Shown: piece by piece, positions 7,588 through 13,986 of the stretch
Layout of the letters: each line of letters begins with the position of its first letter
How positions within the stretch are numbered: the first letter of the stretch is position 1
NCBI GenBank assembly: GCA_964405665.1
Contig: CAYOOT010000029.1
Span: 1 to 29,733, forward strand
Direction of reading: 5' to 3'
Length of the DNA stretch: 29,733 nucleotides
Source: CAYOOT01 sp964405665
Lineage (GTDB): Bacteria; Bdellovibrionota_C; UBA2361; SZUA-149; CAZDWZ01
Position numbers and translations under genes: made by a program
Notes under the pieces: model-generated
Databases searched by the model: none
What the model was told of the DNA's origin: nothing
Seen by the model: the letters and a program-made list of their open reading frames with translations, nothing else

Positions 7588-7998
7588 ATGGGATGTTGTT
7601 CTTCAAACGAAACAAAAAGTTGTGCTGATGAAAGTACTACCACTGCATCGCCAGTGACGAATAACAATGCTTCAAGCATTACCTTAACACCGAAAGCAAT
7701 TGAAATGACCAAAAAAGCTTTAGAGGAAGAAGGCTTGCAAAACCATGGTTTAAGAGTGGCGGTAAGAGGTGGCGGTTGTTCTGGCTTAGAGTATGCTTTG
7801 GACTTTGCTGAATCTGCTCGAATCGGCGATACAGTTTTGGAAATGGATGGTCTTAAAGTGTTTATTGATATGGCCAGTCAGCAATTTTTAAAAGGAACAG
7901 TTATTGACTTTGTTTCCAGTCTTCAAGGCTCAGGATTTAAATTTAATAATCCCAATGCAAAAAGAAGTTGTGGTTGTGGCTCCTCTTTTTCTTCATAA
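7588..7998 (+). CDS. A-type iron-sulfur carrier protein (HesB/IscA/ErpA family) with Cys-bearing N-terminal extension
   Basis: A 136-residue protein. The A-type carrier domain spans about residues 31-133, with the three cluster ligands C64 (GGGCSGLEY), C128 and C130 (SCGCGSSF). These proteins receive Fe-S clusters from a scaffold and deliver them to apo-enzymes. Residues 1-30 form an extension absent from typical ~107-residue members: MGCCSSNETKSCAD then a Ser/Thr/Asn stretch, adding three cysteines. The start is well supported by AAGGAG six bases upstream. No isc or suf genes adjoin it, so which of IscA, ErpA or SufA it replaces cannot be told. Confidence 0.9.
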   Translation: MGCCSSNETKSCADESTTTASPVTNNNASSITLTPKAIEMTKKALEEEGLQNHGLRVAVRGGGCSGLEYALDFAESARIGDTVLEMDGLKVFIDMASQQFLKGTVIDFVSSLQGSGFKFNNPNAKRSCGCGSSFSS

Positions 7999-8044
7999 GA
8001 GCTTATAATAACTTTCAAATTGTTATTCATTATTAGGCAACTCG

Positions 8045-8070
8045 GGAATTTTTTGTTCTAAATTCCTTTT
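8045..8070 (+). terminator. Candidate weak terminator after the Fe-S carrier gene
   Basis: GGAATTT and AAATTCC form a 7-bp stem with an 8-base loop, followed by TTTT. The stem is AT-rich, so termination strength is uncertain. Confidence 0.4.
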
Positions 8071-8181
8071 AGTTAAATAAAGTTAAAAAATTCTTTACTA
8101 AACTATCATCATACTGTTATGACACCTTTGTAAATTATAAGGTTTTGTCTAGTAACATTTATCTTTTTTAAGGGAATGAAG

Positions 8182-8946
8182 ATGACTCATAAAAAGTTAT
8201 TCATAGCACTAGTGCTGCAATTGTTCTTAGTTAACGCTTCTTTTGCACAGGATTTACTTCCTGAGGACAATGGGATTTTTACTTACCATACAGCTCCAAG
8301 ATGGCGTGAAAGTGAAAGTCATCCATTGCGAACAGTTGCTTATATCGTTCATCCTTTTGGTTGGGTCCTAAGAGAAGCAGTATTTAGACCATTTAGTTAT
8401 TTTGCCGGAAGCACTCCTTTTACCAGAAGCTTTTTTGGTTTCAGAGAACCTTTTGATTATCGTCAACCACTTTGCTTTTTTGATTCAGACAAAATTCCAG
8501 ATTGCAATACTATGGCTCCTTATAATTCTATTGGCGGAAGATCGGGCGCTGCAGGATCTGATAGTACAGAAGGAAGATTATCTGAACAAAATAAGATTTT
8601 TATTCCGGATATTGCCTTTGATTTCAACAAACACAATTTGAATGACTTAGGAAAAGCCAGAGTAAGACAAGCAGCACAAGTTCTTTCTGCTCAACCAGGA
8701 ACTAAGGTAGTGGTAGAAGGACATACGGATTATATTGGAACAGATGAATATAACATGAAGCTTGGTCAAAAAAGAGCTGAAACTGTTCAAAAAGAATTAG
8801 TTGACTTGGGAATAGATGCTCAAAGATTACAAGTTGTAAGTTTTGGTGAAGGCAAACCATTATTTACTGAACAAGAAGATTGGGCAAGAGCTGCCAATAG
8901 AAGAGTTCAGTTTTCTACTGCTACTGCAGAAGCTACAAAAAAATAG
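8182..8946 (+). CDS. OmpA-family outer membrane / peptidoglycan-binding protein
   Basis: A 254-residue exported protein from ATG 8182. That start is preferred over ATG 8176 because AGGGA at 8171-8175 abuts 8176 but stands six bases before 8182. The signal peptide is MTHKKLFIALVLQLFLVNASFA, followed by a domain with several Arg/Pro/Phe-rich blocks (HPFGWVLREAVFRPFSYFAG). A C-terminal OmpA-like domain begins at about residue 140: FDFNKHNLNDLGKARV, then EGHTDYIGTDEYNMKLGQKR and ANRRVQF. OmpA-like domains bind diaminopimelate in peptidoglycan. It is not a Pal lipoprotein, since no lipobox Cys follows the signal peptide. A strong terminator follows, so it is probably a single-gene transcript. Confidence 0.85.
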   Translation: MTHKKLFIALVLQLFLVNASFAQDLLPEDNGIFTYHTAPRWRESESHPLRTVAYIVHPFGWVLREAVFRPFSYFAGSTPFTRSFFGFREPFDYRQPLCFFDSDKIPDCNTMAPYNSIGGRSGAAGSDSTEGRLSEQNKIFIPDIAFDFNKHNLNDLGKARVRQAAQVLSAQPGTKVVVEGHTDYIGTDEYNMKLGQKRAETVQKELVDLGIDAQRLQVVSFGEGKPLFTEQEDWARAANRRVQFSTATAEATKK

Positions 8947-8960
8947 TTGTTTTTCTCAGT

Positions 8961-9000
8961 TTTCGACAAAAAAGGCGCTTTTTGCGCCTTTTTGTCGAAA
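8961..9000 (+). terminator. Strong intrinsic terminator (usable in both directions)
   Basis: TTTCGACAAAAAAGGCGC and its near-perfect inverse GCGCCTTTTTGTCGAAA form a long hairpin with a GGCGC/GCGCC core and T5 immediately after the core. The A-tract on the other arm makes it bidirectional. It lies 15 bases after the OmpA-family stop. Confidence 0.88.
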
Positions 9001-9163
9001 TATAAGTATTATTTGGGATTTTGTTCATTAACATCCTTGAATCATTAATAAAAATAAAAAGAAACTTTTACTACAATTATAATATCTAATATTGTTAGGG
9101 ACTTTATTAGTTTTAAGTAAACTTAAGTTTAAATTATTATCATCTTATTTGGATCAATAAATA

Positions 9164-10267
9164 ATGAAAGAAAAAAAATTAATCATTACAAATATGAAAT
9201 TTTTAGTATTATTTTTTAGTTTGGTTTGCTTTTCTAATGCCAATGCTTCGCCAGTTGCCGGAAGTCCTGAAGGTCCAGCTGCTTTTCCAGTATGTCCTGA
9301 CGGCCAGCATAGTGTAAGCGGTATGTGTTGTCCCTTGTCAATGAATTATGTTGTTTCAGGATTTTGTAGTGCTTGCGCAGAAGGACAAGTTCTATGTGGG
9401 AGTGGCTGCGTCTCCGTATGTCCAAGTAATAAAACTTTAGATTCTGCTACTTGTAGTTGTGTCTGCTCATCAACAGCTTGCAGTGTGGCAAGACAAACTC
9501 AGGATCCATCAACTTGCGCTTGTAGTTGCCCTATTGGAGAAACGGTTTGTGGTGGTGCCTGTGTTCCATCATGTCCAAGTAATAAAACTTTAGATTCTGC
9601 TACCTGCAGTTGTAAATGTTCATCAACAACTTGTGGTGTCGCATATCAAGTGCAAGATCCTTCAACTTGTGCTTGTAGCTGTCCAGCGGGTCAAGTCACA
9701 ACTAGAAGTGATGGCACATTAGCCTGTAAGGACGAATGTGCTGTGTTAGCAATTAGTACGACATATGATTCTGGTGTAACAGGGTATGCTAATTTAACTA
9801 CCCAATATGACACTAGTAGCAGTGTTGATAATAAATGTATGATTAACCTCCTAAGTTCACTTTCTAGTCCATATAATCCGACAATAACACCAGTGCCAAA
9901 TTCTACCAGAGAATCTTCTAATTTCATTGATTATAATGATAGACTTAGTGACGATAAATTACTAAAAACATTTTGGAATACATTATTACAAAATAGTGGA
10001 ATTCCTACTGATGATTATTCAAATAATTTGACATTGATTTCCGGTTGTAGTGGAAACCTCTTAAGTAATCCGACTAATGGTCATTTATCCATTGGTGGAG
10101 GTAATACCGGCCAACCTGGGTGTAAAGTAGGAAAAATAGTTGTTGATTCCAATTGTCATCTTGTGCCAGGCAATTTTGGCAATAAAAATAATATCTGTGA
10201 AGCTAGCTTTGGTGCAGGAGGTTTTGATAACACAATAAACCTTTACTGGAGTTCGACCACAAAATAA
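9164..10267 (+). CDS. Secreted cysteine-rich repeat protein of unknown function
   Basis: A 367-residue exported protein. The hydrophobic segment at residues 12-28, ending in ANA before SPVAG, is a signal peptide; the start could be ATG 9164 or ATG 9194. Residues about 44-175 are Cys-rich and contain two 51-residue repeats (71-121 and 122-172) sharing CPSNKTLDSATCSC and QDPSTCACSC. The Cys spacing recalls EGF-like or keratin-associated modules. Residues about 190-367 have few cysteines and are Asn/Ser/Thr-rich, ending GAGGFDNTINLYWSS. I do not recognise this C-terminal domain. It probably works outside the inner membrane, where disulfides form. It could be a surface or adhesin-like protein; that is inference. 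Flanking terminators make it a single-gene unit. Confidence 0.75.
   Translation: MKEKKLIITNMKFLVLFFSLVCFSNANASPVAGSPEGPAAFPVCPDGQHSVSGMCCPLSMNYVVSGFCSACAEGQVLCGSGCVSVCPSNKTLDSATCSCVCSSTACSVARQTQDPSTCACSCPIGETVCGGACVPSCPSNKTLDSATCSCKCSSTTCGVAYQVQDPSTCACSCPAGQVTTRSDGTLACKDECAVLAISTTYDSGVTGYANLTTQYDTSSSVDNKCMINLLSSLSSPYNPTITPVPNSTRESSNFIDYNDRLSDDKLLKTFWNTLLQNSGIPTDDYSNNLTLISGCSGNLLSNPTNGHLSIGGGNTGQPGCKVGKIVVDSNCHLVPGNFGNKNNICEASFGAGGFDNTINLYWSSTTK
9374..9679 (+). repeat. Two tandem 153-bp (51-codon) Cys-rich coding repeats
   Basis: The stretch TCCAAGTAATAAAACTTTAG begins at 9421 and again at 9574, a 153-base period kept in frame. The two copies diverge elsewhere, so the duplication is not brand-new. 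Confidence 0.85.
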
Positions 10268-10283
10268 AATTAAAATAATTGCT

Positions 10284-10314
10284 CAATGTTTTTGTTCTTA
10301 GAATAAAAACATTG
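10284..10314. terminator. Candidate bidirectional terminator between convergent genes
   Basis: CAATGTTTTT and AAAAACATTG form a 10-bp stem, extended inward by TTCT/AGAA around a tiny loop. It lies exactly between the convergent stops at 10267 and 10320. It is AT-rich, with T or A tracts on each arm. Confidence 0.55.
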
Positions 10315-10319
10315 CAGCC

Positions 10320-10946
10320 TTATGATTTAGTAAACCAAGGCAAGGCCTTTTCCCAAAAAGTTCTTTTATTTACCTTAATCATACTTCTTAAATTTTCACT
10401 TTCAGAAAGAAGGAGCATTTGTTCACGTTCAGAACGGGTTTCTAGTTTTTCAATTCTTTCTCTGAGCCAATTACGATCTTCGCGAAGAATTTGAATTTGT
10501 TCCTTTAGACTTTTGTTGATCTCTAAAAGTTCTAAGCTGCTTGGGAAAAAATTATCGGAATTAAGCATCGGGGTATTTGATTTTTCGTTTTCAGAATTTA
10601 CAGCTATTTTCTCTTGAGAATCTTTTTGGGAAGTATTTGCTGTCTCTTCAGTCGCTTGTTGTTCAATAGGAGCAGAATCATTGTTAACAATATTTTCTAC
10701 TATAGCGGTTGCTTTTACTTCGGAAGGAGGTTCTTCAGGTTCTTTGGTTTCTTGGACTGGGGTAGTTCTTACTTTTAATTGTGCATAGAATAAGGTTTTT
10801 ATGTCATTTTCGTAATAGAATTTCTGGTTTTCCTTAACTATGGTATCTAATAAACCAATTTCCGAGTATTTATTGAGGGTATCAATGCCTACTCCGGCCA
10901 AATTTGAACTTTCTACTTCTGTTAACAACTTATCGCTTATATTCAT
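10320..10946 (-). CDS. MerR-like HTH protein with C-terminal coiled coil
   Basis: A 208-residue protein. Residues 5-56 look like a MerR-type winged helix (VGIDTLNKYSEIGLLD, then NQKFYYENDIKTLFYAQ). Residues about 60-130 are a Pro/Glu/Ser/Asn-rich linker. Residues about 138-190 are strongly heptad-like (LELLEINKSLKEQIQILRED, then WLRERIEKLETRSEREQMLL), a coiled coil for dimerisation, and the tail is WEKALPWFTKS. No effector-binding domain is visible. GGGGAG just upstream serves as ribosome binding site and lies inside a perfect 20-bp inverted repeat that begins one base before the start codon. Autoregulation through that repeat is plausible. The target genes are unknown; its divergent neighbour is also MerR-like. 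Confidence 0.7.
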   Translation of the reverse strand: MNISDKLLTEVESSNLAGVGIDTLNKYSEIGLLDTIVKENQKFYYENDIKTLFYAQLKVRTTPVQETKEPEEPPSEVKATAIVENIVNNDSAPIEQQATEETANTSQKDSQEKIAVNSENEKSNTPMLNSDNFFPSSLELLEINKSLKEQIQILREDRNWLRERIEKLETRSEREQMLLLSESENLRSMIKVNKRTFWEKALPWFTKS

Positions 10947-11018
10947 ATTCTCCCCTTTTTCGCACAGTGTATGTATCGTAATACTATCGTATTTTCAATG
11001 TGCGAAAAAGGGGAGAAT
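10947..11018. promoter_or_regulatory. Perfect 20-bp inverted repeat between divergent MerR-like genes
   Basis: ATTCTCCCCTTTTTCGCACA (10947-10966) is exactly inverted at 10999-11018, with a 32-base spacer. Each arm holds a ribosome-binding-site-like GGGGAGA followed by ATG. On the minus strand this starts the 208-aa gene; on the plus strand it gives only ATG-AAA-AAT-TAA. The spacer contains TATCGTA twice (10974-10980 and 10985-10991), and a third copy is at 11075-11081. This could be an operator and promoter for the minus-strand gene, or an RNA hairpin that hides its ribosome binding site. Confidence 0.7.
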
Positions 11019-11157
11019 GAAAAATTAACAATATCCAAAACAGAAAGATTTCATCTTTCCAGAATGAATGTTTTTATCGTATTATCCACAATGCTTGTCT
11101 TATAAAATTCTGATGTTTTTATTTACTATATTTGGTTTTTAGGGTCGGGGAGGCCTC

Positions 11158-11646
11158 ATGTTATATTCAGAATTTACTGCTTCCGATGTAAGAAAAATTT
11201 TGCATGAGATGTTTCCTTTAAGGAGACTAGTGTTATCTCAATTTACTTTTTTTAACCAAGTTGGAGTTTCTTGTCCCTTGGGAGAAACTTTTAAAAGAAA
11301 GCGTCGTTGTTATCGATTGCTGGATATTTTACCAATTGCTTGTATTTTAGAATTGAAAGAACGGGGGATTCCTTTTAAGAATATCAATTCAGTACCCGGG
11401 CTTTTGCAAAAAAATGCCTGTGATATTTTTAATCTTGGTTTGGGAAGCAGACTTGCCGGCGTTGGGGATATGGTTAATTTGCAATTAAAAGGTGAAACGC
11501 TGGATAGTTTGGTTTTAGATAGATTTTTAAGCGATACCAAGAATCAGTTGATTTTTTGGTCGTTAGATGTGGGAGAAATGGGGCAAAGAATTCTCGAAGT
11601 TGCAGAGCGACTATATGGCGTAGAACCACAAAGAGCCGTTGCTTAA
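11158..11646 (+). CDS. MerR-like transcriptional regulator
   Basis: A 162-residue protein. Residues about 30-85 match the MerR DNA-binding pattern: VGVSCPLGETFKRKRRCYRL, then DILPIACILELKERGIPFKNI, where the R-x-Y followed by Asp-Ile and the later helix are diagnostic. The C-terminal half (90-162) is short and unrecognised. GGGGAGG at 11147-11153 is a strong ribosome binding site. The gene points away from the other MerR-like gene, with about 210 bases between them that hold the inverted repeat and TATCGTA boxes. Its stop overlaps that of convergent pyk by 4 bases (TTAA). The effector is unknown. Confidence 0.7.
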   Translation: MLYSEFTASDVRKILHEMFPLRRLVLSQFTFFNQVGVSCPLGETFKRKRRCYRLLDILPIACILELKERGIPFKNINSVPGLLQKNACDIFNLGLGSRLAGVGDMVNLQLKGETLDSLVLDRFLSDTKNQLIFWSLDVGEMGQRILEVAERLYGVEPQRAVA

Positions 11647-13097
11647 CTTACTCTAGGAACTTCTCTAATTTCTAAGATGCTAGTTGATCCAGTCTTTTTA
11701 GCGCGGAGTCCAGCCGTAATCACAACACGTGAACCAGGTTTTATTCCATAACGATCTCTAATCGTATTCATTGCAATCACAACTTCATCTTCAGTGCTGA
11801 AATTTTCTTCTACTTTTACGTATACAGGTTCAACACCCCAATAAGCTGCCATGCGTGTCAGTGCTTTTTTCTCAGAAGTAATACCAAAAAGTATTTGTTG
11901 AGGCCGGTATTTTGCGATTAACTTTGCAGTATATCCGGAGTTAGTGCAGGCCAGCACGGCAGAAGCGGAGATTTTATCCGCAGCATTGCAGGCAGCATAA
12001 CAAATAGCATCAGAGACTTTTTCCCTGTCTGAACCCCTTAATCTCGGCTTATATCGTTCATAGTGAGATTCTTTTTCGGCTTCGCGCAGAATACGACTTA
12101 ATACTTTTACCGCCTCTATCGGGTGATTGCCAATTGCTGTTTCATCAGAAAGCATAACAGCATCAGTTCCATCTCGCACCGCAGTTGTAACATCGCTAAC
12201 TTCTGCCCTGGTTGGACGAATTTCTTTGACCATCGACATCAACATTTGAGTAGCGGTGATTACTGGTGTGCCACTGAAGTTGGAGGTTTCAATAATTAAT
12301 CTTTGAATGCTGGGTACTTTTTCCAAAGGAAGTTCTAATCCCAGGTCTCCTCTTGCCACCATCACGGCATCAGTGGTTTCAATAATTGAAGTAATCGTAT
12401 CCAAACTGCTGGCTCTTTCAATTTTTGCAATGATCGGCAAAACTTGACCAAGCTTTTCCATCTCCTGACGAAGATCTAAAATATCTTTGGAAGTTGCTAC
12501 AAAAGAAAGTGCTACATAATCCAGATCGTTTTTTACTGCCCATTTTACGTCGATTTTATCCTTCTCTGTTAAACAAGGAAGATTAAGTTTAGAATCAGGA
12601 ACTGAAATACCGGATCGAGATCGCACTAGTCCACCGGCAATAATTTTACATTCAACTTCATTATTGGCCACTTTTGTGGCTATTAATTCTATTCTTCCAT
12701 CAGCAAGAAGAGCCTTTTCGCCTACTTTAATTACTTGTGCAGGATTGAAAGCTTCAACAAAAATTCTTCCAGAAGAACCTTTGGTTCCATCGGCATGGCG
12801 AAGAATAATATTATCTCCTTCATGGAGAGTAATTTCTCCTTCTTCAAATTCTCCAATTCTCACTTTTGGTCCGCAAAGATCCTGAAACACGGCAACAAAC
12901 TTTCCGATACGCGCCGATTCTTCTCTAATCAGTTGAAGAGTTCTGCTGTGCTCTTCATGCGAGCCATGAGAGAAATTTAGTCTGGCGATATCCATTCCGG
13001 CGAGTATAAGCTCTGATATTTTTTCTCTGGAATTAGAAGCAGGGCCTAGAGTTACTACAATTTTTGTTTTTCTTTGGGGCATTAGACAACTTGGCAT
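11643..13097 (-). CDS. pyk: Pyruvate kinase
   Basis: A 484-residue enzyme that transfers phosphate from phosphoenolpyruvate to ADP. It begins KTKIVVTLGPAS and contains ARLNFSHGSHEEH, the PK signature IIAKIERASSLD with the catalytic Lys, MVARGDLGLELP for metal binding and PVITATQMLMSM. The C-terminal regulatory domain (about 355-484) is present and ends in the usual SRVVITAG-type strand. Two starts are possible, ATG 13097 and ATG 13082; neither has a good ribosome binding site, and the second fits family alignments slightly better. It is convergent with the MerR-like gene, with overlapping stop codons and no room for a terminator between. Confidence 0.96.
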   Translation of the reverse strand: MPSCLMPQRKTKIVVTLGPASNSREKISELILAGMDIARLNFSHGSHEEHSRTLQLIREESARIGKFVAVFQDLCGPKVRIGEFEEGEITLHEGDNIILRHADGTKGSSGRIFVEAFNPAQVIKVGEKALLADGRIELIATKVANNEVECKIIAGGLVRSRSGISVPDSKLNLPCLTEKDKIDVKWAVKNDLDYVALSFVATSKDILDLRQEMEKLGQVLPIIAKIERASSLDTITSIIETTDAVMVARGDLGLELPLEKVPSIQRLIIETSNFSGTPVITATQMLMSMVKEIRPTRAEVSDVTTAVRDGTDAVMLSDETAIGNHPIEAVKVLSRILREAEKESHYERYKPRLRGSDREKVSDAICYAACNAADKISASAVLACTNSGYTAKLIAKYRPQQILFGITSEKKALTRMAAYWGVEPVYVKVEENFSTEDEVVIAMNTIRDRYGIKPGSRVVITAGLRAKKTGSTSILEIREVPRVS

Positions 13098-13318
13098 CGT
13101 GAAATCTTACCTAACTTAATAAATTTTAAAATATGCCCTTATTCATGTAATAAGCTTCTAGAAATGTAAAGAATATTTGTAAAAAAACCATTGTCGGGTA
13201 ATTTTATGTGCAATTAATTTAATTGACTTAGACCCTTTATTTAGTTAAGTTTCTCCGGCTTTAAAGGGTGCTGTTAGTTTAGTAGCTGAGAAGAAGTTAG
13301 CAAATTGGCAGTGATTCT
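13098..13318. other. Non-coding region between pyk and the repeat island
   Basis: AT-rich and without a convincing ORF. It must hold the pyk promoter, but I see no clear -35/-10 pair. ACCCTTTA at 13232-13239 and TAAAGGGT at 13262-13269 form an 8-bp inverted repeat with a 22-base loop. Confidence 0.4.
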
Positions 13319-13395
13319 GTAGGGGCAGGCCTTGTGCCTGCCCGTGTTACAAAAGATGAATTTTCGTCCAGATGTAAAACGGGTAGTGCCCCTAC
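13319..13395. repeat. GTAGGGGCA-type palindromic dispersed repeat, copy A
   Basis: A 77-base element bounded by GTAGGGGCA and its exact inverse TGCCCCTAC. Just inside the left end is a perfect 8-bp hairpin, GGGCAGGC-cttgt-GCCTGCCC. It has the same architecture as the 79-base element at 29585-29663, though the interior differs. It resembles the REP/MITE-like palindromes scattered through many bacterial genomes. Confidence 0.75.
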
Positions 13396-13403
13396 AAATA
13401 ATT

Positions 13404-13537
13404 TTGTAGAGGTTTAATAAGTTTTCGGGCGATTAGCTCAGTTGGCCGGCGTGCTTCGGCACGCAAAAGCGAGCAAGGCGCATCGGCCTGCAGTATTTTT
13501 TTACAAAGCCGTTGGCTTTGTATGTAAGGCCGATGAG
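13404..13537 (+). pseudogene. Defective partial tRNA-Val copy interrupted by hairpins
   Basis: Positions 13404-13446 are identical over 43 bases to 13538-13580: 23 bases of upstream DNA plus the first 20 bases of tRNA-Val (acceptor and D-arm start). The copy then leaves the tRNA at the D-loop. It carries hairpin GCGTGC-TTCG-GCACGC (13449-13464), a tRNA-like CATCGGCCT (13481-13489), a 9-bp hairpin TACAAAGCC-GTT-GGCTTTGTA (13502-13522) and AGGCCGATG (13527-13535), which is the exact inverse of CATCGGCCT. No T-arm or 3' acceptor follows, so it cannot fold as tRNA. Confidence 0.8.
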
Positions 13538-13560
13538 TTGTAGAGGTTTAATAAGTTTTC

Positions 13561-13634
13561 GGGCGATTAGCTCAGTTGGCTAGAGCATCGGCCTTACAAG
13601 CCGAGGGTCGAAGGTTCGAGTCCTTCATCGCCCA
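13561..13634 (+). tRNA. tRNA-Val(UAC)
   Basis: A full cloverleaf: acceptor GGGCGAT pairs with ATCGCCC, D-stem GCTC/GAGC, anticodon stem TCGGC/GCCGA with loop CTTACAA (anticodon TAC), T-stem GAAGG/CCTTC with loop TTCGAGT. The discriminator is A at 13634. CCA is not encoded, so it must be added after transcription. A 12-bp hairpin begins at the last acceptor base. Confidence 0.96.
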
Positions 13635-13660
13635 TTCTGTTTACGATAGTAAACAGAATG
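13633..13660 (+). repeat. 12-bp perfect hairpin abutting tRNA-Val
   Basis: CATTCTGTTTAC, loop GATA, GTAAACAGAATG. It overlaps the last two bases of tRNA-Val. There is no T-tract, so it is not a normal terminator; it could define a 3'-processing boundary or be an inserted palindrome. Confidence 0.8.
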
Positions 13661-13689
13661 CCCTGAGCGAACGAAGTGAGTCGAAGGGC
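13660..13689. repeat. GCCCT...AGGGC palindromic repeat between the tRNAs
   Basis: A 30-base unit bounded by GCCCT and AGGGC, with the interior GAGCGAACGAAGTGAGTCGA. Similar units with inner GCGAACGAAGTGAG cores recur as dispersed repeats in many metagenome-derived genomes. It directly follows the 12-bp hairpin. Confidence 0.6.
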
Positions 13690-13706
13690 ACTATTAAAAT
13701 AATTCT

Positions 13707-13783
13707 GGGGTGGTAGTTCAGTTGGTTAGAACGCTTGCCTGTCACGTAAGAGGTCGCGGGTTCAAGTCCCGTCCACCCCGCCA
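13707..13783 (+). tRNA. tRNA-Asp(GUC)
   Basis: A full cloverleaf: acceptor GGGGTGG pairs with CCACCCC, D-stem GTTC/GAAC, anticodon stem CTTGC/GTAAG with loop CTGTCAC (anticodon GTC), T-stem GCGGG/CCCGT with loop TTCAAGT. It has discriminator G and an encoded CCA, unlike the neighbouring tRNA-Val. Confidence 0.97.
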
Positions 13784-13820
13784 GATTTTTATTAATTATA
13801 ATGATTTGACTAGTAACTTT

Positions 13821-13911
13821 GGCTTTGCGAAGCAAAGCCGTAGCTTGCCTGTTACGTAATGAGGTAGAAATGCGAAGCGTTTCTGGGGTTCAAGTCCCGT
13901 CCACCCCGCCA
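13821..13911 (+). pseudogene. Degenerate tRNA-Asp copy with two inserted hairpins
   Basis: Positions 13843-13911 repeat the 3' two-thirds of tRNA-Asp. The anticodon arm reads GCTTGCCTGTTACGTAA (GTC changed to GTT) and the end GGTTCAAGTCCCGTCCACCC plus CGCCA is intact. The acceptor 5' strand and D-arm are missing. In their place is the perfect hairpin GGCTTTGC-GAA-GCAAAGCC (13821-13839). A second hairpin, AGAAATGC-GAA-GCGTTTCT (13866-13884), interrupts the variable/T-stem region. Both have a GCGAAGC core. It cannot form a functional tRNA. Confidence 0.8.
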
Positions 13912-13986
13912 GATATTTATAGAAGTTAGAGGTCTCTCCATTCTTTCTTTGCTAATTAGTAAAGTCCCAAATGAAATTTTTTTAAC

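Noticed and set aside
8843..9031. 62-codon plus-strand ORF overlapping the OmpA-family gene end
   Set aside because: It reads through the strong terminator hairpin; nothing supports translation.
10279..10494. 71-codon plus-strand ORF downstream of the Cys-rich gene
   Set aside because: It is antisense to the coiled-coil region of the MerR-like gene and begins inside the candidate terminator.
13641..13835. 64-codon minus-strand ORF with GWTGLEPATSYVTGKRSNQL
   Set aside because: This is the well-known false ORF antisense to a tRNA gene; the codons read the complement of tRNA-Asp and its flanks.
13319..13911. CRISPR array
   Set aside because: Repeats in this island are palindromes of different sequence and irregular spacing; there are no regular spacers and no cas genes.
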